From contig JAJDAQ010000176.1 in the NCBI GenBank assembly GCA_029261815.1, forward strand, positions 1-45,077: 45,077 bases of DNA, written 5' to 3'. Below the pieces are notes generated by a model, which saw only the letters and a list, made by a program, of their open reading frames with translations, was not told the origin of the DNA and ran no database searches. Each line of letters begins with the position of its first letter. Position 1 is the stretch's first letter. The translations under genes were made by a program, and so were the position numbers. Source of the stretch: Deltaproteobacteria bacterium (lineage in GTDB: Bacteria > Myxococcota_A > UBA9160 > UBA6930). Shown here piece after piece: positions 34,802-43,636 of this stretch.

Positions 34802-36337
34802 ATGCAAAACAATCTCGGGCGATTCCTCCACAAACGCGCGCAATTGGGCCCCGACCGCGAGGCTCTCGTCGAAGTCGAACGCGGGCGGCGTTTCACCTAC
34901 GGCGAACTCGACGACCGCGCGAGTCGGACAGCGAATGCGCTGCTGACGCTTGGCGTTTCCGGTGGCGACCGCGTCGCGGTCCTCATGATGAACGGGGCCG
35001 AGTACATCGAAACCTATTATGCGCTCGCGCGAATCGGCGCGGTCATGGTGCCGCTCAACTGGCGCCTGGTCCCGGACGAGCTGGACTTCATCGTCAGCGA
35101 TGCCGGCGCCACGGTCATGCTATTCGACGGCGAATTCGACGAGACCGTCGGCGCCCTTCATGAACGCGACACGCCGATTCGTTCATGGATCAGGGTCGGC
35201 GGCGGGGGGCCGGAGTTCTCCGAAGACTACGATGCACTCCAGGCGGCCGCCTCAGACACCTACCCAGAGATCGAGACCGACGAAGAAGACAACCTCTTCA
35301 TCATGTACACGTCAGGCACCACGGGCCTCCCGAAGGGCGTCGTCCACACCCACGCCACCATGACGGCTTCGAGCATCACGATCCTGATGACGGCCGACAT
35401 CCGGCTGAACGACGCCTACCTGCAGATCCTTCCTCTCTTCCACGTCGGCGCGCTGGCTCCCCTCACGGCAGTCCTACACAAGGGTGGAAAGATCGTGATC
35501 ATGCGCGCATTCGATCCCGCGCAGATCTTTCCGGTGATCGAACGAGAGCAGATCCACTGCGGCCTCGCCGTTCCGGCGATGCTGAACTTCATGCTCGCCG
35601 TGGACAACCACACCGAGCACGACCACTCATCGCTCCGCTGGCTCCAGAGCGGCGCCGCGCCCGTACCGGTCCCCCTCATCGAGAAATACGCGGCGCTCGG
35701 CATCGAGATCCACCAGGTCTACGGCATGACCGAAACAGGCGGACCCGCCTGCCTGATCAGCGCCGAGGAAGCCCTGCGCAAGGCCGGCTCGACCGGCCCT
35801 GCCTTCTTCCACACCGACGTGCGTGTCGTCAACGAGGCCGGCGAGGAGGTCGCTCCGGGCGACATCGGCGAAGTCGTCATGCGCGGCGCGCACATCATGA
35901 AGGAGTACTGGAACCGTCCGGAAGCGACTGCCGAGACGATCGTCGATGGCTGGCTGCACTCCGGCGACATGGCCACGATCGACGCCGAAGGTTTCGTCTA
36001 CATCCAGGACCGCAAGAAGGACATGATCATCTCTGGCGGCGAGAACGTGTACCCGGCCGAGGTCGAGAACACACTTTCCGGCCACCCAGACATCGCCGAT
36101 GTCGCCGTGATCGGTCAACCTTCCGATCGCTGGGGGGAAAGCGCTGCCGCGGTGGTGGTGCGAAAGCCCGAGAGTTCGGTCACGGCTGAGGCGATCCTGG
36201 ACTGGTGCCAGGGAAAGCTCGCGCGATTCAAGCAACCGCGCATCGTCGAGTTCGTGGACGAGATTCCGCGCAACCCTACCGGCAAGATCTTGAAGCGCAT
36301 CCTGCGGGACCAGTTCCCCGGACCGGCGCCGGAGTAA
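34802..36337 (+). CDS. AMP-forming acyl-CoA synthetase (class I adenylate-forming)
   Basis: The 511-residue enzyme activates a fatty or other carboxylic acid to its CoA thioester. The P-loop-like [17 protein letters not shown] (near residue 168), the YGMTE motif and [19 protein letters not shown] with [20 protein letters not shown] are all present. The final lysine motif [11 protein letters not shown] is intact. The start ATG at 34802 follows a TATCCT hexamer at six bases and lacks a Shine-Dalgarno sequence; a longer upstream frame is unsupported. ThrH follows at 2 nt. The chain length of the substrate is not predictable. Confidence 0.9.
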   Translation: MQNNLGRFLHKRAQLGPDREALVEVERGRRFTYGELDDRASRTANALLTLGVSGGDRVAVLMMNGAEYIETYYALARIGAVMVPLNWRLVPDELDFIVSDAGATVMLFDGEFDETVGALHERDTPIRSWIRVGGGGPEFSEDYDALQAAASDTYPEIETDEEDNLFIMYTSGTTGLPKGVVHTHATMTASSITILMTADIRLNDAYLQILPLFHVGALAPLTAVLHKGGKIVIMRAFDPAQIFPVIEREQIHCGLAVPAMLNFMLAVDNHTEHDHSSLRWLQSGAAPVPVPLIEKYAALGIEIHQVYGMTETGGPACLISAEEALRKAGSTGPAFFHTDVRVVNEAGEEVAPGDIGEVVMRGAHIMKEYWNRPEATAETIVDGWLHSGDMATIDAEGFVYIQDRKKDMIISGGENVYPAEVENTLSGHPDIADVAVIGQPSDRWGESAAAVVVRKPESSVTAEAILDWCQGKLARFKQPRIVEFVDEIPRNPTGKILKRILRDQFPGPAPE

Positions 36338-36339
36338 GC

Positions 36340-36954
36340 ATGATCGTCGCCTGCCTCGACCTCGAAGGGGTCCTCATCCCCGAGATCTGGGTGAATTTCG
36401 CAGAACGCACGGGCATCGAGGAACTCAAGCGCACGACGCGGGACGAACCCGACTACGACGTGCTGATGAAGTATCGCCTCGACATCCTGAAGGACCGAGG
36501 CCTCGGGATGGACGACATCCAGGAAGTGATCGCCACCTTGTCCCCGCTCGATGGCGCCGCGGCCTTCGTGGACGGTCTCCGCCAGGACATGCAGGTGATC
36601 ATCCTGTCCGACACGTTCTACCAGTTCGCGAAGCCGCTGATGGCCCAACTCGGGTGGCCCACCCTGTTCTGCCACGACCTCGAGGTCGATGCTTCCGGCG
36701 CTGTCGTCGACTACCACCTGCGTCAGCAGGACCCCAAACGGAAGGCGGTCGAAGCGCTTCGCTCGTTGAACTTCCAGACGATCGCTTCCGGCGACTCCTA
36801 TAACGACACGACGATGCTGGGCGCCGCTGATGCCGGCATCCTCTTCTCGCCGCCTGACAATGTGATCGCCGAGTTTCCCCAGTACCCGGTCACCCGGACC
36901 TACGAAGAACTGCGTGCCGAGTTCGACCGCGCCGTGGCCCGGATCCAGGGCTGA
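36340..36954 (+). CDS. thrH: ThrH-type phosphoserine phosphatase/homoserine phosphotransferase
   Basis: The 204-residue HAD-family protein closely follows the Pseudomonas ThrH pattern: [20 protein letters not shown] at the N terminus (DxE in place of the usual DxD), then [26 protein letters not shown] and [10 protein letters not shown]. ThrH can dephosphorylate phosphoserine and move its phosphate to homoserine, joining serine and threonine synthesis. The ATG at 36340 is two bases after the acyl-CoA synthetase stop, so co-transcription is likely, although the two functions have no obvious link. Confidence 0.93.
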   Translation: MIVACLDLEGVLIPEIWVNFAERTGIEELKRTTRDEPDYDVLMKYRLDILKDRGLGMDDIQEVIATLSPLDGAAAFVDGLRQDMQVIILSDTFYQFAKPLMAQLGWPTLFCHDLEVDASGAVVDYHLRQQDPKRKAVEALRSLNFQTIASGDSYNDTTMLGAADAGILFSPPDNVIAEFPQYPVTRTYEELRAEFDRAVARIQG

Positions 36955-36988
36955 ACACAGCCCAACTTCGAACCCGAAAGGAACGACC

Positions 36989-37483
36989 ATGTCGATGATT
37001 CGCCTGTTTTCCGTCCTGGCCCTGAGTGCCCTACTGGCCGCCTGTGGCGGCGATGACACTCCGCCGCCGCCCGCAGAGAAGCCCCCGGTTCCCGCGCCGG
37101 CACCGGAGCCGACGCCGGAGCCCGAACCCGAACCGGCGCCCGAACCCATGGCCGGCGGCACCTGGGACTGTCTCCCGGGTGACGCAGAGGCCGGCCAGAA
37201 GTCGTATGTGATGCTCTGCGCCAGTTGCCACGGAGCGACCGGCGACGGATCCGGAATCGCGGGCCAGGCCCTCGACCCGAAGCCGGCGCGCCACGATGAC
37301 GGCGGCTACATGAACGCGCTCTCGACTGAGCACCTGTTCACCGTCATCAACGACGGCGGCGCCGCTGCTGGAAAGTCACCGTTGATGGCGCCCTGGGGCG
37401 CCGCGCTCGGTGGTGAGCAAGGGGTCTGGGACGTCGTCGCATTCGTGCGGACGCTGGCGGACCCGCCCTTCGCCTGCGAGTAG
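36989..37483 (+). CDS. Cytochrome c lipoprotein with Pro/Glu-rich linker
   Basis: The 164-residue protein has a lipoprotein signal ending LSALLAAC (lipid Cys at residue 19), then a repetitive Pro-Glu/Pro-Ala linker (about residues 25-56) and a monohaem cytochrome c domain with CASCH, and a later Met-containing loop (SPLMAPWG) that may supply the sixth ligand. It should be anchored in the periplasmic face of a membrane as an electron carrier; the redox partner is not encoded nearby. The ATG at 36989 has AAAGGAA upstream. It ends 10 nt before the converging PhyH gene. Confidence 0.85.
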   Translation: MSMIRLFSVLALSALLAACGGDDTPPPPAEKPPVPAPAPEPTPEPEPEPAPEPMAGGTWDCLPGDAEAGQKSYVMLCASCHGATGDGSGIAGQALDPKPARHDDGGYMNALSTEHLFTVINDGGAAAGKSPLMAPWGAALGGEQGVWDVVAFVRTLADPPFACE

Positions 37484-37493
37484 CCGACTTCGC

Positions 37494-38330
37494 CTAACGG
37501 ACGCCGGCTGACGTGCCGGCATTCCGCACGCGATCGACCTTGAACATCCGGAGCCCGGCGGGCTGGTACGTCAGTACCAGCGCCCGCCGCGGCTCATCGG
37601 ACAGGTTCGGCAGCGAACCGTGAACCGTGTGCGGCGAGAAGAAGACGAGACTCCCGGCCGGAACCGCTGCCAGGAACTGGTTGCGCTCGTCGAAGTGATC
37701 GGGATGCGTAAAGAGTGGGCCGAGCACGCCGTCTCCTTCCCGACCCGGGAGCGGACCGCGCGTGTGACTGCCGCGGATCACACGGAAACACCCATTCCCC
37801 TCGTGCGCCTCATCGAGCGCGACCATCACATTGGGCAACTGGTCGGTGTGGTCGCAGAAATGCGTCCAGTACGGGGAGTCCTGATGCCACTGGAAGCGTG
37901 AGCCCTCGCGGGGGCGCTTCAAGTTCATCTTGTCGGTGAAGATTGCAACGCCTTCGGTGCCAATGATCCCGCGCATGGGCGCGGTCAGGCGCGGGTCATC
38001 GACCAGGTCTTCGAATGCCGCGTCCAATGGATGCATCGGCTCGATCACGCGAACGGTTCGCGACTCGGGCGCATGCTCGAGCTGCACCGTGGCCTCATGG
38101 CCCGCGATCGTGGCTTCGACGTACTCATTCCCGTCGATCGCGTATTGCTCCTGTGCCTCGGGCAATGCCAGTTCCGCGGCGCGGGCGACCGCTTCCGCCG
38201 CCGCACGAAGCCGCTGCGTCGTCGTGTCGTCGAGCGCTCCCTCGCGGACGAAGAACCCGTCTCGCGTCCAAGCGACCCGTTCGTCTTCGGTCAGGGCATA
38301 CGGCTCATCTTGACTGGGGGAAGCAGCCAT
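37494..38330 (-). CDS. PhyH-family (phytanoyl-CoA dioxygenase-like) iron dioxygenase
   Basis: The 278-residue protein has the double-stranded beta-helix ligands of 2-oxoglutarate/Fe(II) dioxygenases: WHQDSPYW (the HxD pair), a distal HTVHGS histidine and a downstream RRALVLTY arginine for 2-oxoglutarate. PhyH relatives hydroxylate acyl-CoAs and many other compounds; the substrate is unknown. The start ATG at 38330 has a GGAG upstream; the frame is open further back without similarity. It is divergent from the desaturase gene. Confidence 0.85.
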   Translation of the reverse strand: MAASPSQDEPYALTEDERVAWTRDGFFVREGALDDTTTQRLRAAAEAVARAAELALPEAQEQYAIDGNEYVEATIAGHEATVQLEHAPESRTVRVIEPMHPLDAAFEDLVDDPRLTAPMRGIIGTEGVAIFTDKMNLKRPREGSRFQWHQDSPYWTHFCDHTDQLPNVMVALDEAHEGNGCFRVIRGSHTRGPLPGREGDGVLGPLFTHPDHFDERNQFLAAVPAGSLVFFSPHTVHGSLPNLSDEPRRALVLTYQPAGLRMFKVDRVRNAGTSAGVR

Positions 38331-38552
38331 CGGGACTCCGGAGTAGTGGGCGAGGCGCGGAGGATCGCCTGCTCCCCGCCGGGCCGCCAGCTGGCGCCAG
38401 CCGAGCCGACAGAATTCCATGCGATTCCGGGGAGTTCCGGGCTTTCACCGTACTTTGACACGATGCCGGTTCCGGGCGTTCGAGAGACGGGTCAACCTGC
38501 CCGGCACGCGGTCCACACGCGTTGGCGCCGCACGCTCCCCGGAGACCCATTC

Positions 38553-39467
38553 ATGGCTGAACCCGCAATCGCTCCTGCTGAGACCAAAGCCCCCAAGAAG
38601 GCGGGCCGCAAGCAGGACTTCTCCACCGAAGATGGCTGGCTGACCCGCACCGCATGGTTCTCGCGCACCATCTACTGGGGCATCCACGCCAGCTGCTTGC
38701 TGGTCTTCGTCGTCGGCGCACCGGTCGAGGCGCTCGCTCTCGCCGCGGGGACCTACGTGATTCGCGTCCTCGGGATCACAGGCGGCTACCACCGCTACTT
38801 CGCGCACAAGACGTACAAGACCAGTCGCGTCTTCCAGTTCGTGTTGGCCTGGATCGGTTGCTCGGCCACCCAGAAGGGCCCCCTCTGGTGGTGCGGGACG
38901 CATCGACGTCACCACCGCTACACAGACGCACCCGGTGACCCGCATTCGCCGAAGGAAGGCTTCTACTACGCCCACCAGGGCTGGGTCTTCGATTCGCGTT
39001 GGGAAGGAACACCGGTCGAGGGCATCAAGGACTTCGCCAAGTACCCCGAGCTTCAGTGGATCAACGAGCACCACTGGGCACCGCCCCTCGTCCTCGCAGT
39101 GCTCTGCTATTTCATCGCCGGTTGGGCCGGAGTCGTCTGGGGTTTCTCCGTGTCCACGACCCTGCTCTGGCATGCGACCTACTCGGTCAACTCCGCCTCG
39201 CACGTCTGGGGAACACGCCGCTATGACACCGACGACACCAGCAAGAACAACTGGTGGGTCGCCCTCCTCACCATGGGCGAGGGGTGGCATAACAACCACC
39301 ACTACTACATGGCATCCGCTCGCAACGGATTCTACTGGTGGGAGGTCGATGTCACCTGGTATGTCCTGAAGGCGCTGTCATGGTTTGGCATCGTCTGGGA
39401 CCTCAAGGTCCCGAGCGCCGAAATCAGGGACGGCGGCGCCCGGCGCGTGCTGCGGGAAGCCGCCTAG
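38553..39467 (+). CDS. Acyl-CoA delta-9-type fatty acid desaturase
   Basis: The 304-residue integral membrane di-iron desaturase has all three histidine boxes: HRYFAH (HxxxxH), HRRHHRYTD (HxxHH) and HNNHHYYMA (HxxHH), plus several membrane helices. The expected reaction adds a cis double bond to a saturated acyl chain, using oxygen. The ATG at 38553 follows GGAG with reasonable spacing. However, TACTTT (38451-38456) ends six bases before an in-frame ATG at 38463, which would give 30 more residues; the downstream start is preferred because the extra residues look poorly protein-like. Confidence 0.9.
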   Translation: MAEPAIAPAETKAPKKAGRKQDFSTEDGWLTRTAWFSRTIYWGIHASCLLVFVVGAPVEALALAAGTYVIRVLGITGGYHRYFAHKTYKTSRVFQFVLAWIGCSATQKGPLWWCGTHRRHHRYTDAPGDPHSPKEGFYYAHQGWVFDSRWEGTPVEGIKDFAKYPELQWINEHHWAPPLVLAVLCYFIAGWAGVVWGFSVSTTLLWHATYSVNSASHVWGTRRYDTDDTSKNNWWVALLTMGEGWHNNHHYYMASARNGFYWWEVDVTWYVLKALSWFGIVWDLKVPSAEIRDGGARRVLREAA

Positions 39468-40134
39468 CGACTGAGCGCTTTCGCGCGACGGGAAGCCACA
39501 CCTCTACCTGGTTTCCGCGCTGACGCGGGGCAACACGCAAGCGCCCACCGATCCGCCCGATGCCGTCCTCGGCCAGGGCGAGTGCGAGTTCCCTGCCCTG
39601 TAGCCGGCTGTGGATCGATGTCGGGGCACTGATCCGCGCACCGTCGTCGGCGATCGCGACACACACCCTGGCTCCCTCGGCCTTCGACGTGACCCGGATT
39701 CGGCCCTTCACGGTCTCGTCCGAAGCGATTGCGGCCACGAGCAACAGCAGCGTCTGATGGAGCACGTCGGCATCCACCTGGATCCCCGGGCGGCCACGGC
39801 CGCGCGCGACCCGAAGCCCATCGGCCGGAACTGCCCCGACGAGCGCATTCTCCAGGGCGGCGAGCACGCTCCCAACCTCGACTTCGGCCAATCGCTCCGA
39901 CAGCGGCGACACGGCCGGTCGCAGGTGCGCGACGAGTGCGCCGGCATGAACAGTGACGAGCTGAAGCCGTTCGGCGAGCAGCCGCCGCTCGGATTCCTCA
40001 AGCGGATCGGCCAGGAAATGCGCCGACATCCGGACAGCAGCGAGCAGATTGCCGGTTTCGTGCAATACGGCGCGGCGGAGAGCGGGGTCGACCCCGGGCG
40101 GGGTTCGTCGGGTACTGCGTCCGGTCCGGGGCAC
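39424..40134 (-). CDS. Degenerate histidine-kinase-like or phosphotransferase-like protein
   Basis: The 236-residue cytosolic protein has a DHp-like helix with [18 protein letters not shown], where His25 could be the phosphoacceptor, followed by an HATPase-like domain. The HATPase N-box asparagine is missing ([12 protein letters not shown] in place of NLLxNA), and the G2 box has changed to [10 protein letters not shown], while a D-x-G-like element (IADDGARIS) remains. ATP binding may be lost; it could act as a phosphotransferase or scaffold. The GTG start is six bases after a TATGAT hexamer. The 3' end overlaps the desaturase gene on the opposite strand by 44 nt. Confidence 0.55.
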   Translation of the reverse strand: MPRTGRSTRRTPPGVDPALRRAVLHETGNLLAAVRMSAHFLADPLEESERRLLAERLQLVTVHAGALVAHLRPAVSPLSERLAEVEVGSVLAALENALVGAVPADGLRVARGRGRPGIQVDADVLHQTLLLLVAAIASDETVKGRIRVTSKAEGARVCVAIADDGARISAPTSIHSRLQGRELALALAEDGIGRIGGRLRVAPRQRGNQVEVWLPVARKRSVARRLPAARAGRRRP

Positions 40135-40187
40135 CGTGCGATCATACCTGGAAGCGCCGACTTCGGCGTTGCATATACTCGGTCGCG
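40135..40187. promoter_or_regulatory. Divergent leaderless-type promoters with central palindrome
   Basis: TATGAT (complement of 40141-40146) lies six bases before the GTG at 40134, and TATACT (40174-40179) lies eight bases before the ATG at 40188. Neither start has a ribosome site. Between them CGCCGA-CT-TCGGCG (40155-40168) is a perfect palindrome with 2 nt spacer, extended by AA/TT, and well placed for a shared regulator. Confidence 0.5.
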
Positions 40188-40586
40188 ATGTCCGACACGA
40201 CCGACCCGAAACCTGCACCGGAAGAGATGGAGCGACTTCTGAACGTCCTCCAGATCGGTCAGTACGCCCGCCACATCTTCTTATGCACCCACGGCGACTG
40301 CGCACCGAAAGAGGAAGCCGTCGCTTCCTGGAAGTACGTCAAGAAGCGGCTGCGCCAACTCAAACTGCAGGATGTCGAAGGTGGCGTCTTTCGCACACAG
40401 GCCGCGTGTCTGCGGATCTGCGTCGAAGGCCCGATCGCGTTGGTCTACCCCGAAGGTACCTGGTATCGGAAATGCAACGAAGAGAACCTGGAACGGATCA
40501 TCCAGGAGCATCTGGTGGGCGGCCGCATCGTGGAGGACCTGGTGTTGGCCGGGAACCCGCTCTCTCTCCCCGACCCTGCGAAGTGA
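40188..40586 (+). CDS. Thioredoxin-like [2Fe-2S] ferredoxin
   Basis: The 132-residue protein has four cysteines in the pattern of the thioredoxin-like ferredoxins: C33 and C38 ([10 protein letters not shown]) and C74 and C78 ([11 protein letters not shown]), followed by the [14 protein letters not shown] motif. It should bind a [2Fe-2S] cluster and transfer electrons. The ATG at 40188 follows TATACT with no Shine-Dalgarno site. Its stop overlaps the PP2C gene (GTGA), so the two are translationally coupled, an unusual pairing of redox carrier and protein phosphatase. Confidence 0.88.
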   Translation: MSDTTDPKPAPEEMERLLNVLQIGQYARHIFLCTHGDCAPKEEAVASWKYVKKRLRQLKLQDVEGGVFRTQAACLRICVEGPIALVYPEGTWYRKCNEENLERIIQEHLVGGRIVEDLVLAGNPLSLPDPAK

Positions 40587-41413
40587 GGCCCGGACTCCTC
40601 CGCGGACGCGACCACCACACGCTGGGCTGGGTCGATGTCATCGGCGAGGCGTCCGCTGCAGCGGCCCTCTGCCTCGGCGGAGCGCCCAAGCGCTACGCGC
40701 ACGCAGATCCGAATGAAGACGCTGCCGGGTACGGCGTCGGCGCAGCGTCAACACTGCTCTGTGTCTGCGACGCGCACGATGGCTTCGAGGCCTCCGAAGT
40801 CCTGGTAGAACACGTCCTCGCCGACCCGGGCGCTCACTGGTGTGACGAAGCGTTCGGCACCCAGGCGGACCAATGGCCCCGTCACGTGATCGCAGCACTC
40901 TGCGACGCCAACGAGGACGCATTGCGGGAAGCCCGGGACCGCGGCGGTGTGGAGTCGACATCGACGCTGACCCTGGCGCTCGTGCAACCTGCGCTCGGTC
41001 AGCTCGCGTATGCCTCGATCGGCGACAGCCTGCTCTTCGTGGTCGATGCCGACGGTGTTCGAGAGATCGCGCGGCCGTCCGAGACACCGGGTCGGACCGC
41101 GTTCCTAGGCGGAGCGGCGACATCGCCCGAAACCCTGACACGGCTGACCCGGGCCGGCGTCATTCCCCTCGACGGCGTCGAAGCCGTCGTCGTCGCGACG
41201 GACGGCTTGTCGGAACGCGGCATCGGCGCGGCCGACCCTGCTGCCGCTGTCGCTCGTGCCGCTGCGCTCGCGCGGGAGGCGAGCGCGCCGATGCGTGCCA
41301 TGACGTTTGCGCGAACGGTGGCGGAGGAGGCCATCGCGGCCCAACGAAGCAACTCGGCGGGCGACAATATCGGCATCGCCACCTGGTGGTCCGACGCGGC
41401 CCCGAGTGCCTAG
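40583..41413 (+). CDS. PP2C-type protein phosphatase
   Basis: The 276-residue protein has the metal-binding Asp pattern of PP2C/PPM phosphatases: [13 protein letters not shown] (in place of the usual DGHGG), [16 protein letters not shown] and GDNIGIA. It should be a Mg2+/Mn2+-dependent Ser/Thr phosphatase. The start is the GTG at 40583, overlapping the ferredoxin stop by four bases (GTGA). The frame extends back to 40049, but that portion is antisense or in the ferredoxin and is rejected. No matching kinase gene is near except the degenerate histidine-kinase-like gene. It shares the CTAG at its stop with the converging exchanger gene. Confidence 0.82.
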   Translation: MRPGLLRGRDHHTLGWVDVIGEASAAAALCLGGAPKRYAHADPNEDAAGYGVGAASTLLCVCDAHDGFEASEVLVEHVLADPGAHWCDEAFGTQADQWPRHVIAALCDANEDALREARDRGGVESTSTLTLALVQPALGQLAYASIGDSLLFVVDADGVREIARPSETPGRTAFLGGAATSPETLTRLTRAGVIPLDGVEAVVVATDGLSERGIGAADPAAAVARAAALAREASAPMRAMTFARTVAEEAIAAQRSNSAGDNIGIATWWSDAAPSA

Positions 41414-42609
41414 CGTTCTGGTTTGAGGACCGCGATCAGCGCCGCGCGCCGATGCGGCGAGAAGGCCAGGAGGCCGGCAACCAAGCCGAAGTAGAGCGCC
41501 GCGAACGCGATCCGCACTTCTGCACTCGGGAAGACCAGCTGGATCGCGAACAACACCGCCAGCAGGATCGCTTCCATCCGCGAGAAGCCGAAGTTGCAGA
41601 TCAGCAGCGTCGCGAGCATCGACTGGGCCGACGTCAGCCACAATTCCTGGGTCTGGCGGTCGTCGAGCGGCAGCCCTTCCGGGCGGCCAAGTGCGATCGC
41701 ATAGGCGATTGGCAGCGCTCCGACCAACAACGTCCACTGGTTCACCTTGGATGAGATCAACGCGCCCAACCCCAGCGCCCCCTTGTTGCGCCAGGCGAAC
41801 ATGAGGGCGACGAGAAACTCGGGGCTCTCGGACGCGAGCGGCGCGACCCACTGCACCAGGATGAATTCGTCGATCGCGTAGTCCGACCCGAGCGCCACGA
41901 GACTGCTCGCGAACGGCTCGGCCGCTTGAATGATCGCTGCAGCCGCGTAGACGAGCCCGACCACCACCACTACGCGACGTGAGGAATTGCCCGTCCGCGC
42001 GTCGATCCAGATTGCGGGGCCCACCAGATCCACTTCTCCGGAGTTCCCCTGGGCGGCTGAGTAGGCGTACCAGAAGAAGAGGCTGAGAAGGACCGCCGCA
42101 TCAAACAGGCTCAGGGTCCCGGAGAGCGGAATGAACAGTGAGTAGAGCGTCGCGATCAAGAGGAATCGGATCTCGAGACGATGATGTTGCGGGATCGCGA
42201 GCATCGTCGTCTTTCCGCGCCGACAGGCGAGGAGAACAACTGCAGCCCAACCGAAGCCGATCAACAACCGATTGGCCCCGGTCATGTTCGCAATCGGGTA
42301 GGGGAGCCATGCGGGGTCGTGCGCCGCCTTCACGGCGAAGGCGAGATCGACCGCGTACTCGGGCAACACACTCACGAGCGCCAGGATGAGCAGCGCGAGC
42401 GATTGCGGGATGTCGTGCTCAGCGAGTTCGACTGCCCAGGAGAGCAGGAAAGCGGCACCCAGGATGGCGAGTCCCGACGCCCCGGCAACCGCCGCGGCAG
42501 GGAACGCTTCGTCGCCAGCACCGTGCATGACCAGCCAGGGAACTGGCGCCAGCAGGGCAAAGACGAGCAGGACCACGTCCTGCGCGCTCCCGCGATCGGC
42601 CGCCGTCAC
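41410..42609 (-). CDS. Sodium/calcium exchanger-family (CaCA) membrane protein
   Basis: The 399-residue polytopic protein has two alpha-repeat-like segments typical of cation/Ca2+ exchangers: ALVSVLPEYAVDLAFAV in the first half and WVAPLASESPEFLVALMFAW in the second, each with an acidic residue in a helix after Ser. The GTG start overlaps the upstream kinase stop (GTGA), so it is coupled to adenosine kinase. The stop overlaps the PP2C stop by 4 nt on the other strand. The transported ion is not certain. Confidence 0.8.
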   Translation of the reverse strand: MTAADRGSAQDVVLLVFALLAPVPWLVMHGAGDEAFPAAAVAGASGLAILGAAFLLSWAVELAEHDIPQSLALLILALVSVLPEYAVDLAFAVKAAHDPAWLPYPIANMTGANRLLIGFGWAAVVLLACRRGKTTMLAIPQHHRLEIRFLLIATLYSLFIPLSGTLSLFDAAVLLSLFFWYAYSAAQGNSGEVDLVGPAIWIDARTGNSSRRVVVVVGLVYAAAAIIQAAEPFASSLVALGSDYAIDEFILVQWVAPLASESPEFLVALMFAWRNKGALGLGALISSKVNQWTLLVGALPIAYAIALGRPEGLPLDDRQTQELWLTSAQSMLATLLICNFGFSRMEAILLAVLFAIQLVFPSAEVRIAFAALYFGLVAGLLAFSPHRRAALIAVLKPER

Positions 42610-43553
42610 CCCGCGGACGCTCCTCGCAGGACGGCCGCCACGCGGGCCTGCAGGGCGTCATGCCCAAGATCCAGGCTCTGGGTCCCCGACCGCTCGACCA
42701 GCAGCGCGCCCATCAGGCTGCCGATGCGGGCCGCTTCGGCGAGCGGCAAACCACGGCCGAGGCCATGCAGCAAGCCCGCACGATAGGCGTCCCCGCAACC
42801 GGTCGGATCGACGATCTTCTCGGCCACGACCGGCGCGATGTCGGCCCAATCGCCGTCGATGAATACGCGTGACCCCTGGTGGCCTAGCGTCACGACCACG
42901 GCACCTACCGCGGCGCAAACGTCCTCTGCGCTCCGTCCCGTCCGGTCGAGCGTCGAGGTCCACTCGTAGTCATTGACCACGTAGAGATCCGCGCCTTCCA
43001 GCAGCGCCCACAACTCGGGACCGTCGAAGAGCGGGATGGCCTGACCGGGATCGACCACGGTAACGACCCCGCTGCGGGCTTTCAGCGCAGCCGCGTGGTC
43101 GACCATGGCCTGCTTCCCATTCGGCGACACGAGACCCACGGAGAACGGTGACGTCACACGCGAGATCGGGGCTTCATGCGCGCGATCCATTGCACCGGGA
43201 TGGAACGCCGTGATCTGGTTGTCGTCGAGGTCGGTGATGATGTAGGCCCCAGGCGACGACTCGCCCGGAAGTCCAACGATATGTGTGGTCTCGATGTCGT
43301 TCTGGCGAAGCCAAGCGGCGTAGGGATCGAAGTCATCACCGCCCACGGTCGCGAGCACGATCGGCTCTTCGCCCAACTGCTTCAAGTTGAATGCGATATT
43401 GGCCGCGGTCCCGCCGAAGCTTCGCGCGAGCTCGGGGACGTGGAACGCGACATTCAACACGTGCAGGTTCTCGGGCAGGATCGCCTCCTTGAAGCGACCC
43501 TGGTGGACCATGATGTGGTCGACGGCAACGGAACCAGTACACAGAATAGGCAT
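42606..43553 (-). CDS. adoK: Adenosine kinase (PfkB family)
   Basis: The 315-residue PfkB kinase strongly resembles actinobacterial AdoK: GSVAVDHIMVHQGRFKEAILPENLH at the N terminus, NDYEW in the middle and the catalytic DPTGCGDAYRAG (Asp near residue 248) with its anion hole. It would phosphorylate adenosine, clearing the by-product of S-adenosylhomocysteine hydrolysis. Placement divergent from metF, with an 83 nt interval, supports a methyl-cycle role. The ATG has GAGGAG 11 nt upstream. It is co-translated with the CaCA exchanger gene. A ribokinase-like sugar kinase is the alternative. Confidence 0.82.
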   Translation of the reverse strand: MPILCTGSVAVDHIMVHQGRFKEAILPENLHVLNVAFHVPELARSFGGTAANIAFNLKQLGEEPIVLATVGGDDFDPYAAWLRQNDIETTHIVGLPGESSPGAYIITDLDDNQITAFHPGAMDRAHEAPISRVTSPFSVGLVSPNGKQAMVDHAAALKARSGVVTVVDPGQAIPLFDGPELWALLEGADLYVVNDYEWTSTLDRTGRSAEDVCAAVGAVVVTLGHQGSRVFIDGDWADIAPVVAEKIVDPTGCGDAYRAGLLHGLGRGLPLAEAARIGSLMGALLVERSGTQSLDLGHDALQARVAAVLRGASAG

Positions 43554-43624
43554 CTCTACGCGTTCTCCTCAGCGGAGGACGAGTCTGGCCCTGTGTCGCG
43601 GGAGCGTCAATCCTGCCCCCTCGG

Positions 43625-43636
43625 TAGACTTCGCGG
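43625..43636 (+). promoter_or_regulatory. TAGACT -10 element, leaderless-type promoter of metF
   Basis: TAGACT (43625-43630) ends six bases before the ATG at 43637. TCGCGG between them is not a ribosome site. Confidence 0.5.

Noticed and set aside
40049..40582. N-terminal extension of the PP2C frame
   Set aside because: It covers the divergent promoter and the ferredoxin gene; the GTG at 40583 coupled to the ferredoxin stop gives the normal PP2C N terminus.
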